A stretch of 64,000 nt of DNA from Thermoanaerobaculia bacterium (lineage in GTDB: Bacteria > Acidobacteriota > Thermoanaerobaculia > Gp7-AA8): NCBI GenBank assembly GCA_017883205.1, contig JADGNZ010000002.1, forward strand, positions 184,869-248,868, written 5' to 3'. Within the stretch, counting starts at the first letter, position 1; every line of letters starts with the position of its first letter. A model generated the notes under the pieces. That model saw only the letters and a list, made by a program, of their open reading frames with translations, was not told where the DNA came from and did not search any database. A program made the translations under genes and the position numbers. Positions 17,553-26,218 of this stretch are shown here, piece after piece.

Positions 17553-19886
17553 CTATGAAGCGGCGATCGCTCGCGGTTCCTGCGCTGTCGGGGCGACAGG
17601 TTGCTCGGCCGCATTGACGACCGGTAGCGAAAACGAGAACGTCGTTCCCTGCCCTTCGCGGCTCTCCACCCAGATCGTGCCGCCGTGACGCTCTACGATC
17701 TGCTTGGTGATGTAGAGGCCAAGGCCCAGTCCGCCGTAATTCGTCGACGAGACCTGTCGTCCGCGATGAAAACGCTCAAAGACCTGCCCGAGCTCGTCCG
17801 AGGGGATGCCGATGCCGCGGTCCGCGATTGACGTCACGAGCTGATCGTCGCGCTCCTCGAGCGACACGATGATCTCGCTGCTGTCGGGCGAATACTTCAC
17901 TGCGTTTTCCATCAGGTTGCCGAGCACCTGCTCGAGACGGTCGCGATCACCGACGACCCTTTTGTTGCTGACGGGAACGTTGAGTTGAAAACGCCGGTCG
18001 CTGACGGCGGTGTGATGCCGGTGAACCACGTCGCATACGAAGGTTGACCACGGAATCGGCTCGCGCCGGATCTCGAGGCGGCCGGTCTCAATGCGTGAGA
18101 CGTCGAGCAGCTCGAGAATCAGGCGCGACATCCGATCGATCTGGTCGAGCGCAACGTCCAGATACTCTTCGGAGGTGACGAGATCGTTTTCGCGAATGAG
18201 CGCCTTGGCAAGCTGCGTGTATCCCTTGATCGACGTGACCGGCGTGCGCAGTTCGTGCGAAGCGATGGAAAGGAATTCGTCCTTCAGCCGCGAGAGGTCT
18301 TCCACCTTGCGCCGCGCATCGACCTGTTCGGTGTAGAGCTTGGCGTTCTCGATCGCCAGCGCCGCACGCTCGGCGAGAATCTCGGCGAGAGGCAGCTTCT
18401 CATCCGTCATGGCCCGTTCCGGATCGTTCGCGGCGATGACGAGCGCACCGAGCATTTCCCGGCGCGTGCGCAGCGGGAGAATCAGCAGCGACGCCAGTTT
18501 CATCGGCGCGGCGTGATAACCGCCTTCGAGCTCCGACTGGGGAGCGACCGGGCTGGACGTGCCGAGGTTTTGGGTGAGCGAGGGATAGCCGGTGCTCACG
18601 ACTTGCCCGATGATTCCCTCGCCGACGATGAGCGGCTGGCGATAGATGTATGACCAGGCCAGACCGAGTGAAGCCATCTCGCGGTGATAAATCGAGGCAA
18701 CGCGCAGCTCGTTGGTGTCGGCGGACTTGAGAATGACCGCCGCCCAATCGCCTAGCACCTCGGCCACGCGCTCGGCGATGGCCTGATTCACCCAGACGGG
18801 ATCGATGTTGCTGGCGAAGAACGCGCCGGCGTCCGCAAGGATCTGTGCACGCTCGGCCTGAAGCTGCAGCTCTTCTTCGAGGCGGAGCCGCTCGGTAATA
18901 TCGCGGAACGTGACGATGACGCCGGAGATATGCCCGTCCTCGTGCAGCGGCGTCGCGCTCATCGAGATGGCGATCTGGCGATCGCCGCTGGCGATGCGCA
19001 TCGTGTCATCGCGCACCGCCCGACCCGTCGAGAGTGCGCGGGCCGCCGGCAGCTCTTTCGCGTCGATCGGCGCGCCTTCGTCATTCACGAGGCCATATGT
19101 TTCGGCGTGCTTGAAAATCGGCACGCCGAGCTCGGAGCGGTTCAACAGCCTTTGCGCCGCGGGATTCAGAAACGCCGTCTTCCCCTCGGCATCGACGAGC
19201 ATCACGCCATCGGACATTCCGGCGATCATCGTCTCGGTACGGCGCACCTGCCGCTCGACCGATGCCATGAGCGACTGTTGGATTTTCCAGATCAGAAACG
19301 CAGCGATGGCGATGACCACCAGGCTGACGATCACCATCAGCAGCGTCAGCCTGGAGCGCATGCCCGTGATGCGTTGAAGGTCGGCGCGCTCCTGACGGGC
19401 ATGCTCGTCAGCCATCGTGCCAGTGTAGTCGGGTGCCGAACTGTGCTCTTTGGCTGCCGCAACCATGAACTCGTTCGCGTTCCCGTCGCGGCCGTCGATA
19501 GCGGAGGCCATCTCTTGATCGGTGTATAGCTTGATCTCGTCGAAGAGCTTCCGCATCTTGGCGACGCGCTCGGCATCGCGCGGCTCGCTTGCCAGACGCA
19601 CTGCGTTCGTGGACGACTTTCGGAAATCGCGCACGGCCTCGTCGTATTGCTGCTGGAACTGACTCCGCTTGGTCAGCGCGAACCCGCGCGCCGCGCTCAT
19701 GATCGCGAGCGTGTCGTCATTCATCGCGCTGACGGCGTCAAGCAATGGTCCCGACCCCTCGACGATGCGGTACTCTTGTTTATCGGAAAGATGGAGTATC
19801 CCCACCGTGAGCGCCAGACCGGCCACGATGAGCACAACGAGCACCCCGTAGGCGCTCCACAACGTGCTGCGGATGGGTGAGTCCAT
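17553..19886 (-). CDS. Membrane sensor histidine kinase: CHASE3-PAS-GAF-HisKA-HATPase
   Basis: 777 residues from the ATG at 19886 (MDSPIRSTLWSAYG); an upstream extension would overlap the Ku promoter region. The order is: a transmembrane helix (VLVVLIVAGLALTVGILHL), a CHASE3-like periplasmic helical domain with MSAARGFAL, a second membrane helix (LTLLMVIVSLVVIAIAAFLI), a PAS domain (MIAGMSDGVMLVDAEGKTAF), a GAF domain, HisKA with the phospho-acceptor in SHELRTPVTS, and HATPase boxes N (NLMENAVKYSPDS), G1 (DRGIGIP) and G2 (GLGLGLYI). All catalytic boxes are intact. No response regulator is adjacent, so the partner is encoded elsewhere. Divergent from ku, with about 130 bases between starts. 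Confidence 0.93.
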   Translation of the reverse strand: MDSPIRSTLWSAYGVLVVLIVAGLALTVGILHLSDKQEYRIVEGSGPLLDAVSAMNDDTLAIMSAARGFALTKRSQFQQQYDEAVRDFRKSSTNAVRLASEPRDAERVAKMRKLFDEIKLYTDQEMASAIDGRDGNANEFMVAAAKEHSSAPDYTGTMADEHARQERADLQRITGMRSRLTLLMVIVSLVVIAIAAFLIWKIQQSLMASVERQVRRTETMIAGMSDGVMLVDAEGKTAFLNPAAQRLLNRSELGVPIFKHAETYGLVNDEGAPIDAKELPAARALSTGRAVRDDTMRIASGDRQIAISMSATPLHEDGHISGVIVTFRDITERLRLEEELQLQAERAQILADAGAFFASNIDPVWVNQAIAERVAEVLGDWAAVILKSADTNELRVASIYHREMASLGLAWSYIYRQPLIVGEGIIGQVVSTGYPSLTQNLGTSSPVAPQSELEGGYHAAPMKLASLLILPLRTRREMLGALVIAANDPERAMTDEKLPLAEILAERAALAIENAKLYTEQVDARRKVEDLSRLKDEFLSIASHELRTPVTSIKGYTQLAKALIRENDLVTSEEYLDVALDQIDRMSRLILELLDVSRIETGRLEIRREPIPWSTFVCDVVHRHHTAVSDRRFQLNVPVSNKRVVGDRDRLEQVLGNLMENAVKYSPDSSEIIVSLEERDDQLVTSIADRGIGIPSDELGQVFERFHRGRQVSSTNYGGLGLGLYITKQIVERHGGTIWVESREGQGTTFSFSLPVVNAAEQPVAPTAQEPRAIAAS

Positions 19887-20020
19887 CTTTTCGCCGCCCT
19901 TTGTTGCAAGATCGACGCCGTTGCGGATGGCCAGCCAGGCGTTCAAGTTACGCGATTTCAATAACTTCCACGCACAACGCGCTGGAACGGTGGATGCAAG
20001 ATCGATTTGCGGAGGAGCAC

Positions 20021-20884
20021 ATGGCACTCAGACCGTTGCGCAACGCGACGATTTCCTTCGGCCTGGTCTCGATTCCGGTCCGCTTTTACACCGCTACGAA
20101 GTCGGAAGACATTCACTTCAATCTGCTTCACGAGAGCTGCGGCACCCGCGTGAACCGCAAGTGGTGGTGCCCGCACCACGAGGAGATCGTCTCCTCCGAC
20201 GAGTTGATCCGTGCCTACGCCATCTCAAAGAACAAGTACGTGACGTTCACCGACGAAGAGATCGAGACGCTCGAGACCGACGACAACCGCGCGCTCGAGA
20301 TCACCGAGTTCGTCGATCTTCACGAGATCGATCCGCTCATGTTCGAGAAGGCGTACTTTCTGGGACCCTCACCGGGCGGAGGCAAGACGTACCGGCTCCT
20401 TGCGCAGGCGATGAAAAAGCAGGACAAGGTGGCCGTGGCGCGCTGGGTGGCTGCGGGCAAAGAGCATCTGGTCGTCATGCGGCCGTACGAGAAAGGGCTC
20501 GTGCTCCACACGATGTATTACGCCGACGAAGTGCGCGACTTCGGCGCCATCGATCTCGAGGAAGGGCCGGTAAAGGAAAAGGAAGTTGCGCTTGCCGAGA
20601 TGTTGATTAACGAGCTGACGGAAAAGAAGTTCGATCCGCTCCAGTTCAAGGATGAGTACCGCCAGCGCCTCCTCCAGCGCATCAAAGCGAAATCGCAAGG
20701 CAAGACGATCGAGCCGGAGGAAGAGGAAGAAGAGAAAGGCGGCGAAGTCATCGACCTCATGGAAGCTCTGCGCCGCAGTCTCAGCAAAGGCCGCGGCACT
20801 ACCAGCACCGCGGCGCGTCGCGCTCCGACGAAGGCGGCATCCAGGAACAAGGCGCGCCCGGCGGCGAAGAAGCGGAGGGCGTGA
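20021..20884 (+). CDS. ku: Bacterial Ku, non-homologous end-joining protein
   Basis: 287 residues from the ATG at 20021, which has GGAGGAGCAC directly upstream. Bacterial Ku forms a homodimeric ring on double-strand DNA ends and recruits LigD. The core begins with the family signature MALRPLRNATISFGLVSIPV and continues with VRFYTA, FNLLHESCG and a beta-barrel core containing KEHLVVMRPYEKGLVLHTMY. The C-terminal tail is low-complexity and strongly basic after an acidic run (EPEEEEEEK), ending in AARKAP-like Lys/Arg/Ala repeats; such tails contribute to DNA binding in other Ku proteins. It is followed after 109 bases by a LigD-type phosphoesterase gene, which supports the role in end repair. 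Confidence 0.95.
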   Translation: MALRPLRNATISFGLVSIPVRFYTATKSEDIHFNLLHESCGTRVNRKWWCPHHEEIVSSDELIRAYAISKNKYVTFTDEEIETLETDDNRALEITEFVDLHEIDPLMFEKAYFLGPSPGGGKTYRLLAQAMKKQDKVAVARWVAAGKEHLVVMRPYEKGLVLHTMYYADEVRDFGAIDLEEGPVKEKEVALAEMLINELTEKKFDPLQFKDEYRQRLLQRIKAKSQGKTIEPEEEEEEKGGEVIDLMEALRRSLSKGRGTTSTAARRAPTKAASRNKARPAAKKRRA

Positions 20885-20993
20885 GGAGGTTGCTGGGTTG
20901 CTCGGCTGACAGGTCGCCGAACATCGATAACTTAGCAATCAAGCAACTCAGAGAACCAGTAAACCAACGACTCAGAAACCTAGCAACCAACCC

Positions 20994-21821
20994 ATGCCCG
21001 ACCACCTGCTCAAGAAATACCGCGCCATGCGCGACTTCGGCGTGACGTCGGAGCCTTCCGGCGGCAACCCGAAGGGGACAAAGCTGCCGATCTTCGTCAT
21101 TCAGAAGCATCACGCCTCACACCTGCACTACGACTTCCGCCTGGAGATGGAAGGCGTTCTCAAGTCGTGGGCGGTACCGAAAGGGCCTTCGTACGATCCG
21201 GCCACGAAGCGCCTGGCGATGATGACCGAGGACCATCCGTACGACTATGCGTCGTTCGAAGGGGTGATCCCAGCCGGCCAGTATGGCGGCGGCAACGTCA
21301 TCATCTGGGACAACGGTACATGGGAGCTCATCGAGCCCGGCGACGATCCGGTCAAAGCGCTCAAGTCGGGCAAGCTCGCGTTTCGCATGTACGGCAAGAA
21401 GATGTTCGGCGAGTGGGCGCTGGTGAAGATTCATGGACGCGGCGACGGAAAAGGCAACGAGTGGCTGCTCCTGAAACACCGCGACGAGTTCGCCAACGCG
21501 GATGTCGACGTCACCGAGGTTGCACCGCGCTCCGTCGTTTCCGATCTTACAGTTGAGGAGATCGGTGCCTCGAAGCGGACGTGGCAGAGCAACCGAATGT
21601 CATCCGGCAAAGCGCCGACTCTGGCGGATAAACTCGAGGAAGAAAAGGGCAGCGCAAAAAAGAACCCGGCAGGACCTGCTACGAAGACGAAGCGCGCGCC
21701 CTCTTCACGACCAGCTCGATCTGCTCCAGCGCGGAAGAAAGCAGCTTCCGCTCCGACTCGAAGCTCGCGCGCTCAATCCCCTCCGAAAGCGGAACCCACT
21801 CCACGTCGTCGACCTCGCTGA
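20994..21821 (+). CDS. Stand-alone LigD-type 3'-phosphoesterase (PE domain)
   Basis: 275 residues. The first 160 match the N-terminal phosphoesterase domain of LigD, which removes 3'-phosphates and 3'-ribonucleotides at DNA ends. Residues equivalent to the known metal and phosphate ligands are present: the QKHHASHLHYDFRLEMEG block with His39/His45, Asp47 and Arg49, then AVPKGPS (Lys63), TKRLAM (Arg73) and EDHPYDY (His81). Neither a polymerase nor an ATP-dependent ligase domain follows; instead there is a basic Lys/Ala/Ser/Pro-rich tail. The last 143 bases run antisense into the 3' end of the Nudix gene, an unusually long convergent overlap. Those tail codons may simply be read-through to the first available stop. 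Confidence 0.88.
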   Translation: MPDHLLKKYRAMRDFGVTSEPSGGNPKGTKLPIFVIQKHHASHLHYDFRLEMEGVLKSWAVPKGPSYDPATKRLAMMTEDHPYDYASFEGVIPAGQYGGGNVIIWDNGTWELIEPGDDPVKALKSGKLAFRMYGKKMFGEWALVKIHGRGDGKGNEWLLLKHRDEFANADVDVTEVAPRSVVSDLTVEEIGASKRTWQSNRMSSGKAPTLADKLEEEKGSAKKNPAGPATKTKRAPSSRPARSAPARKKAASAPTRSSRAQSPPKAEPTPRRRPR

Positions 21822-22143
21822 GCTGCGGCGCCAGCGTGCCTCCGAGGTGATGCATCAGATAGAAGTCGACACTCTTCTTGATCAGCGTGTCGCCGGCCCG
21901 AAAGAAATACTCGATCGTATCGAGCAGCCCAACGACCTCGGCATCAAGCCCCGTCTCTTCCTTCACCTCGCGCAGGGCTGCCTGCTCCGAGGTCTCGCCT
22001 TGGGAGACAGCACCCTTCGGTAATCCCCATCGCGAACGGCCGCGCGTGGCGATCATAGCCACGAACGGCTTTCCGTCACGCATGTCGATCACGGCGCCGC
22101 CCGAAGAGTGCTCATTACGGGTCTTCCGGCGCGCGTCGGGCAT
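21679..22143 (-). CDS. Nudix hydrolase
   Basis: 154 residues. The Nudix box is complete, GX5EX7REVKEETGL (from GAVSQGETSEQ to REVKEETG at about residues 44-66), so Mg-dependent hydrolysis of a nucleoside diphosphate-linked substrate is expected. WGLPKGAVSQGE and the later YFFRAGD and KSVDFYLM segments are typical of diadenosine polyphosphate or mRNA-cap-type Nudix enzymes, but the substrate cannot be told from sequence. Its 3' end overlaps the convergent phosphoesterase gene by 143 bases. It begins 10 bases after the end of the DUF11 gene on the same strand, so they may share a transcript. Confidence 0.9.
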   Translation of the reverse strand: MPDARRKTRNEHSSGGAVIDMRDGKPFVAMIATRGRSRWGLPKGAVSQGETSEQAALREVKEETGLDAEVVGLLDTIEYFFRAGDTLIKKSVDFYLMHHLGGTLAPQLSEVDDVEWVPLSEGIERASFESERKLLSSALEQIELVVKRARASSS

Positions 22144-22153
22144 TCGATAGATT

Positions 22154-23497
22154 CTACTTCCTCATCACGATCAGCGACATGACCGCCAGCGCGGCGGCGA
22201 GAAGGAACAGCATCATCTGCGAAAGAGCGGGGACGGCGGCGGGGTTTGCGACAACGATCTGCGCGGCTGCAGAGTTGTTGGCGCTGTTCGCGTCGGGCGT
22301 GGAACTGCCGGTCTGCGCGGTGTTGCTGATGGTGGTCCCCGGTACCGTCGCGGGAGCGATGACGACGTTGAGCGTAAAGCTAGCACCGCTGCCGGCGGTC
22401 ATCGACGCAAGCGAACAATTGACGGTGCCGTTGGCGCCCGGCGCCGGTGTCGTGCAGGACCATCCGCCCGGAGCGACAAGCGATGTGAAGCGAAGAGCGG
22501 CCGGAAGAACGTCGGTCATCGTAACGGCTGCGGCGTCGCTCGGTCCGTTGTTGGAGACGACGATCGTGTACTGCAACGCGCTTCCCGGAAAGTCGGTCGC
22601 CGGTGCCACGCTCTTCGTCACCGCGGGATCGGCGAGTGCCGTCGTTTGCACGCTCGCCGTCGCCGAGTCGTGGATCGGGAACATGTCGTCCGGCGAAGAG
22701 ACTGTCGCGGTTCCCGAGAGCGTCGTGCCCGAGGCTGTCGATGAATCGACCTTCGAGACGACGGTGAAGATCGCCTGCGACGAGGGATTCAGCAACGTCG
22801 TGAGCGAGCAGGTCACCGTTCCGTTGGTGCCAACAGGCGGTGGTGTGCACGACCATCCGGCGGGTGCGGCGACGGAGACGAAGGTCGTCGAGGCAGGCAG
22901 CGGCAGACTAACGGAGACCGAGGTTCCTGTGCTCGGTCCGTTGTTCGTCACCGTCATCGTCCACGTAAGGTTCGCGCCAGCATTCACCGGATTCGGCGAT
23001 GCCGTGAGGGCCATGCTGTAGTCGGACTGTGTGGAGACGGTGACGTCGACCTGTGCCGTGTTGTCGTTGGCTTCCGGATCCGGTGTGGTGCTGGTGATGG
23101 TGGCCGTCGTGCTGTAGGTACCGGCGGGAGCACTTGGCGGAGTCGAAGCTGTGATCGTGAATGAGGCGGTGCCCGGCGTGAGCGTCGGAGCCGTGCAGGT
23201 CACCGTTCCCGTAGCGCCCACGGACGGCGGCGTGCACGACCAGCCCGCGGCCACTGCCACGGACTGGAAGAAGATGCCGGAAGGCAACGGGAACGTCAGC
23301 GTCATGTTCAGGGCATCGGCCGGACCTTCGTTGCTGACGTTGATCACGTAGTCGAAGTTGGCTCCGGCGGCCACGGGCTGGGGCTGCGCGACGGTCACCT
23401 GGATGGAGGCGCTGGCCGACGGGGGGGCTAATGCGGATGCGACGTTCGGAACAAATAAAAGCACACTAATGGCTACTGCAAGGGTGAAACGAGACAT
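22154..23497 (-). CDS. Secreted DUF11-repeat protein with a VPALS/IPTL-CTERM-like sorting tail
   Basis: 447 residues. It has a signal peptide (MSRFTLAVAISVLLFVPNVA, then SALA), three DUF11-type beta-sandwich repeats, and a C-terminal sorting signal. Each repeat has a VSNEGPSDA-like motif (for instance FDYVINVSNEGPADALNMTL, WTMTVTNNGPSTG, YTIVVSNNGPSDA) and a GWSC.PP segment with a conserved cysteine pair. The tail is VPALSQMMLFLLAAALAVMS followed by LIVMRK: a short Pro motif, one membrane helix and a basic end, as in the IPTL-CTERM class of envelope sorting signals. This suggests it is exported and anchored at the surface by a dedicated sorting enzyme not seen in the window. Confidence 0.88.
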   Translation of the reverse strand: MSRFTLAVAISVLLFVPNVASALAPPSASASIQVTVAQPQPVAAGANFDYVINVSNEGPADALNMTLTFPLPSGIFFQSVAVAAGWSCTPPSVGATGTVTCTAPTLTPGTASFTITASTPPSAPAGTYSTTATITSTTPDPEANDNTAQVDVTVSTQSDYSMALTASPNPVNAGANLTWTMTVTNNGPSTGTSVSVSLPLPASTTFVSVAAPAGWSCTPPPVGTNGTVTCSLTTLLNPSSQAIFTVVSKVDSSTASGTTLSGTATVSSPDDMFPIHDSATASVQTTALADPAVTKSVAPATDFPGSALQYTIVVSNNGPSDAAAVTMTDVLPAALRFTSLVAPGGWSCTTPAPGANGTVNCSLASMTAGSGASFTLNVVIAPATVPGTTISNTAQTGSSTPDANSANNSAAAQIVVANPAAVPALSQMMLFLLAAALAVMSLIVMRK

Positions 23498-23634
23498 TAT
23501 TTACCTCACGAATGGGCACGCTGCCGTTCGGGCCATTATGTGTCAGGCCGATCAAATCCGGCATCACCGCGTGACGTTCGCATGAAAAAGGCGTACGCTT
23601 TTTTCCGTCACACGGCCGTGACAGGAGGATTAGG

Positions 23635-24057
23635 ATGCCACCGCTCGAATACGTCACCCTCGCCGGCGTCGTCGTACTCGTAGTCCTGCTTTGGATCTAC
23701 TTGCGCATGCGCAGCAAAGATCGCATCGACGAAATCCTGGACAGGCATCGCGGCTCGGCAAGCGTTTGCAGCCGCGCCAACCTCGTGGAAGGGATGGAGA
23801 TGATTCCGGTGGCTCTGGCGCTGAAGAACGACGCCATCTACTACGAGAACACGGACATTCAGGCATCGATCGAGTTGGCTCTGATCGAAGAGGTCGAATA
23901 CGACGACGAGACAGCCACAGGCCACACGATGCCCGGAAAAGTGCTGCGCATCCGCGCGCACAATCACGTTTTCGAGTTCGCACTCGACCTGCCGACGGCA
24001 CGGCAGTGGGAGGCCGGCTTTCCCCCGAGAGGTATCGACCGCGCCCGAGCAGTCTGA
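23635..24057 (+). CDS. Small membrane-anchored hypothetical protein
   Basis: 140 residues, preceded by GGAGGATTAGG. One N-terminal membrane helix (YVTLAGVVVLVVLLWIYL) is followed by RMRSK, which predicts the rest lies in the cytoplasm. The soluble part has MIPVALALKNDAIYYENTD and EEVEYDDETATG segments, suggestive of a small beta domain. I do not recognise a named family. It is divergent from the DUF11 gene and precedes the tRNA-Pro gene by 60 bases. Confidence 0.75.
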   Translation: MPPLEYVTLAGVVVLVVLLWIYLRMRSKDRIDEILDRHRGSASVCSRANLVEGMEMIPVALALKNDAIYYENTDIQASIELALIEEVEYDDETATGHTMPGKVLRIRAHNHVFEFALDLPTARQWEAGFPPRGIDRARAV

Positions 24058-24117
24058 CGCGATCTCGACGGCGGAGGAATCGCCTTCGCCGCAGCCGCTG
24101 TTGTGTGAGGTTCGCGT

Positions 24118-24194
<77 letters not shown>

Positions 24195-24211
24195 ATTTCT
24201 CTTCCCGTTTC

Positions 24212-24288
24212 GTCCTCGTAGCTCAGTCGGATAGAGCAACAGCCTTCTAAGCTGTGGGTCGCAGGTTCGATCCCTGCCGGGGACACCA
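24212..24288 (+). tRNA. tRNA-Arg (anticodon UCU)
   Basis: 77 nt. The acceptor stem pairs GTCCTCG with CGGGGAC (one T-G pair), the anticodon arm is ACAGC-CTTCTAA-GCTGT with anticodon TCT, the T loop is GGTTCGATCCC, and the 3' CCA is encoded. No duplicated tRNA 3' end was noticed nearby, so there is no sign of an integrated island here. Confidence 0.97.
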
Positions 24289-24322
24289 GCGGCCCCTCCC
24301 TCTCAATCACCCGTCTTGCATT

Positions 24323-24362
24323 CGTTCCCAAATCGGGTACGATCGTTCCCGAAATGAGAACG
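24323..24362 (+). promoter_or_regulatory. Candidate autoregulatory operator of the HTH-nucleotidyltransferase gene
   Basis: CGTTCCC occurs at 24323-24329 and again at 24344-24350, 21 bases apart (two helical turns), each followed by a G-rich or GAAC-type half that gives partial dyad symmetry (CGTTCCCGAAATGAGAACG around the ATG at 24354). Position over the start codon suits repression by the winged-helix protein it precedes. This is inferred from pattern only. Confidence 0.35.
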
Positions 24363-24965
24363 GTACTCCGCAAGCCGCCCCGAAGCGCTGTGGCGACGGC
24401 ACTTTTCACTCCCGTTCAGCAACGATTGCTTGGGCTTCTCTTCGGGCAGCCGGAGCGGCGGTTCCAGAGTGCAGAGCTGATCCGGCTTGCCGGAAGTGGC
24501 ACCGGTGCGGTTCACCGCCAGCTTCAGCGGCTGGCCGCAACCGGCCTCATTGGAGTGACCCGCGACGGGAACCAGAAGTACTACCAGGCTCAGAGGGAGT
24601 CACCCGTCTTCGCCGAGCTTCACGGCCTCATCGTCAAAACGGTCGGCGTCGTCGAGCCGTTGCGCGCGGCCCTGGCGCCGCTAGCGAGCCGCATTCATCT
24701 CGCCTTCGTTTTCGGATCGGTTGCCAAAGCCCGCGAGCATGCCGGCAGCGACATAGATCTCCTCGTCGTCACCGACGATCTCGCCTACGCCGACATCTAT
24801 GCGGCGCTCGAAGCGGCCGAAAAGAGTCTCGCCAGAACGATCAATCCCACCGTCTTCACATCCGCCGAATGGAAACGCAAGCGAGCCCGTAACGATTCGT
24901 TCGCGGCGCGAATCACCGCACAACGACGGCTTTTCGTAATCGGAAGCGATGATGCCCAAGAATGA
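24354..24965 (+). CDS. Winged-helix regulator fused to a MNT-type nucleotidyltransferase domain
   Basis: 203 residues. An N-terminal winged helix (LFTPVQQRLLGLLFGQPERR, then GAVHRQLQRLAATGLI) is joined to a minimal nucleotidyltransferase domain with the signature GSVAKAREHAGSDIDLLVV, where the paired Asp residues are metal ligands. Such fusions are known as antitoxin- or regulator-like proteins; MNT domains often partner a HEPN toxin by adding AMP to it. No HEPN gene is adjacent here, which leaves its target open. Just upstream are two CGTTCCC direct repeats (24323 and 24344) that overlap the expected start region and look like an autoregulatory operator. Confidence 0.85.
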   Translation: MRTVLRKPPRSAVATALFTPVQQRLLGLLFGQPERRFQSAELIRLAGSGTGAVHRQLQRLAATGLIGVTRDGNQKYYQAQRESPVFAELHGLIVKTVGVVEPLRAALAPLASRIHLAFVFGSVAKAREHAGSDIDLLVVTDDLAYADIYAALEAAEKSLARTINPTVFTSAEWKRKRARNDSFAARITAQRRLFVIGSDDAQE

Positions 24966-25002
24966 ATCCGACAATCCTCCTCCGCTATAGTTGAAGCACC
25001 TC

Positions 25003-25635
25003 ATGTCCGAGGATGCGCTTCCGACTCCGACCCTGCCGCGCTGGGAGCGCTTGCGGATGTTCTCCTTCTTGTCGCTCTGGATCGGCGTCGCGTTCTTCGG
25101 CGTCTATCCGACGATGAACTGGATCACCTCGCTGCGCGCCGTGCGCTTGCATCTCTACGTGCCTGCGGAGCTGGCCATTCCGTTCGTGCCACAGTTCATC
25201 TGGGCTTACCTGTCGATGTACGTGCTGTTCTTCCTGCCGCTCATCTTCGTCCCGACAGCCCGGATGCCTCCCCTCGGCAAGCAACTCATCGCCGGCACTC
25301 TGATCAGCGCGGCGCTGTTTCTGTTGCTGCCGGCGGAGCTTGGATTTGTACGCACCGTGCCTTCAGCCGCTCCGTACGCCAACCTATACGCCGGCATCTT
25401 TGGCGTCGACCGGCCATTCAATCTCGTTCCGTCGTTGCACGTCATCTACTCCAGCGCCATCACGCTGGCATGTGCGGACTTCGCTCGCCCTCGCGCCCGT
25501 TTTGGATTACTTTTGTGGCTCGTCGTGATCGTCGCCTCGACTCTGCTCGTCCATCAGCACCATCTGCTGGACGTCGCGGCCGCGCTGGCGATCGTCTGGT
25601 ACTTGCGTCGTCGTTATGAGGTGATCCATGACTAA
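25003..25635 (+). CDS. PAP2-family membrane phosphatase-like protein
   Basis: 210 residues from the ATG at 25003; a TTG four codons upstream at 24991 is the alternative start. Five or six membrane helices alternate with short loops. Two PAP2-type motifs are visible, NLVPSLHVIYSSAI and HQHHLLDVAAALAIVW, which carry the catalytic histidines of lipid phosphatases and of inositol phosphoceramide synthase-like enzymes; the first KX6RP motif is not obvious. It may therefore dephosphorylate or exchange head groups on a membrane lipid. It overlaps the next gene by eight bases. Confidence 0.83.
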   Translation: MSEDALPTPTLPRWERLRMFSFLSLWIGVAFFGVYPTMNWITSLRAVRLHLYVPAELAIPFVPQFIWAYLSMYVLFFLPLIFVPTARMPPLGKQLIAGTLISAALFLLLPAELGFVRTVPSAAPYANLYAGIFGVDRPFNLVPSLHVIYSSAITLACADFARPRARFGLLLWLVVIVASTLLVHQHHLLDVAAALAIVWYLRRRYEVIHD

Positions 25636-26218
25636 GTCCCTGCTCATCGCCTGTTTGTTCCTGACACTTCCCCTCTATGCCGCGGAAGAAGCTGATCACG
25701 AGATTCATCAGGAGTTGCGCGGCATCCTCACCACCGTGCAGACCGCAGTCAACAGCGGCAATTACGACGCGATGTTGCCGGTGCTGAGCAAGGACATTCG
25801 CGCCACGACGATCACACAGGAAGTGATGTCGGGTCACGAACAGGTGTCCGCATACTTCAAGCATTGGTTCGGGCCGGGCGGCTTTCTCAAGAAGCTGGAT
25901 ATGACATTCACCGCCGACGCGCTCACCGAGCTGTCTCCCGACAAGACGTGGGGCGTCGTTCGCGGCTCGGGAATGGAACGCTACACACTCGCAGACGGAC
26001 GCCAATACGACATGCCGACGCGATGGACGGCGACCGTCGTCAAAGAAGCCGATGGCAAGTGGCGGCTCCGCACGATCCACTTCGGGACGAACTTCCTCGA
26101 TAATCCCATCCTCACCGCGGCGAAACACGCGGTAGTCAAGTACGCAGCCATCGCCGGAGGAGTGGGACTCGTCCTCGGCCTCCTTTTAGGCTTCCTGATC
26201 GGCCGCCGCAAAGAGTGA
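25628..26218 (+). CDS. Secreted NTF2/SnoaL-like protein with C-terminal membrane anchor
   Basis: 196 residues. A signal peptide (MTKSLLIACLFLTLPLYAAE) is followed by a domain of about 125 residues that looks like an NTF2/SnoaL-like cone (ILTTVQTAVNSGNYDAMLPV; MSGHEQVSAYFKHWFG; a WTATVVKEADGKWRLRTIHF strand pair). A C-terminal helix, AAIAGGVGLVLGLLLGFLIG followed by RRKE, should anchor it with the domain outside the cytoplasm. Members of this fold bind small ligands; no catalytic residue can be assigned. It overlaps the PAP2 gene by eight bases and is convergent with the desaturase gene, overlapping it by 33 bases. Confidence 0.8.
   Translation: MTKSLLIACLFLTLPLYAAEEADHEIHQELRGILTTVQTAVNSGNYDAMLPVLSKDIRATTITQEVMSGHEQVSAYFKHWFGPGGFLKKLDMTFTADALTELSPDKTWGVVRGSGMERYTLADGRQYDMPTRWTATVVKEADGKWRLRTIHFGTNFLDNPILTAAKHAVVKYAAIAGGVGLVLGLLLGFLIGRRKE

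Noticed and set aside
20885..20993. Heptamer-like inverted repeat between ku and the phosphoesterase gene
   Set aside because: GGTTGCTGGGTTGCT and AGCAACCAACCC partly pair and AACTCAG-like units recur, but the match is too weak to list as an element.
23585..23604. Terminator-like AAAAAGGCGTACGCTTTTTT
   Set aside because: It lies between two divergent gene starts, where a terminator is not expected; it may be an operator or chance.
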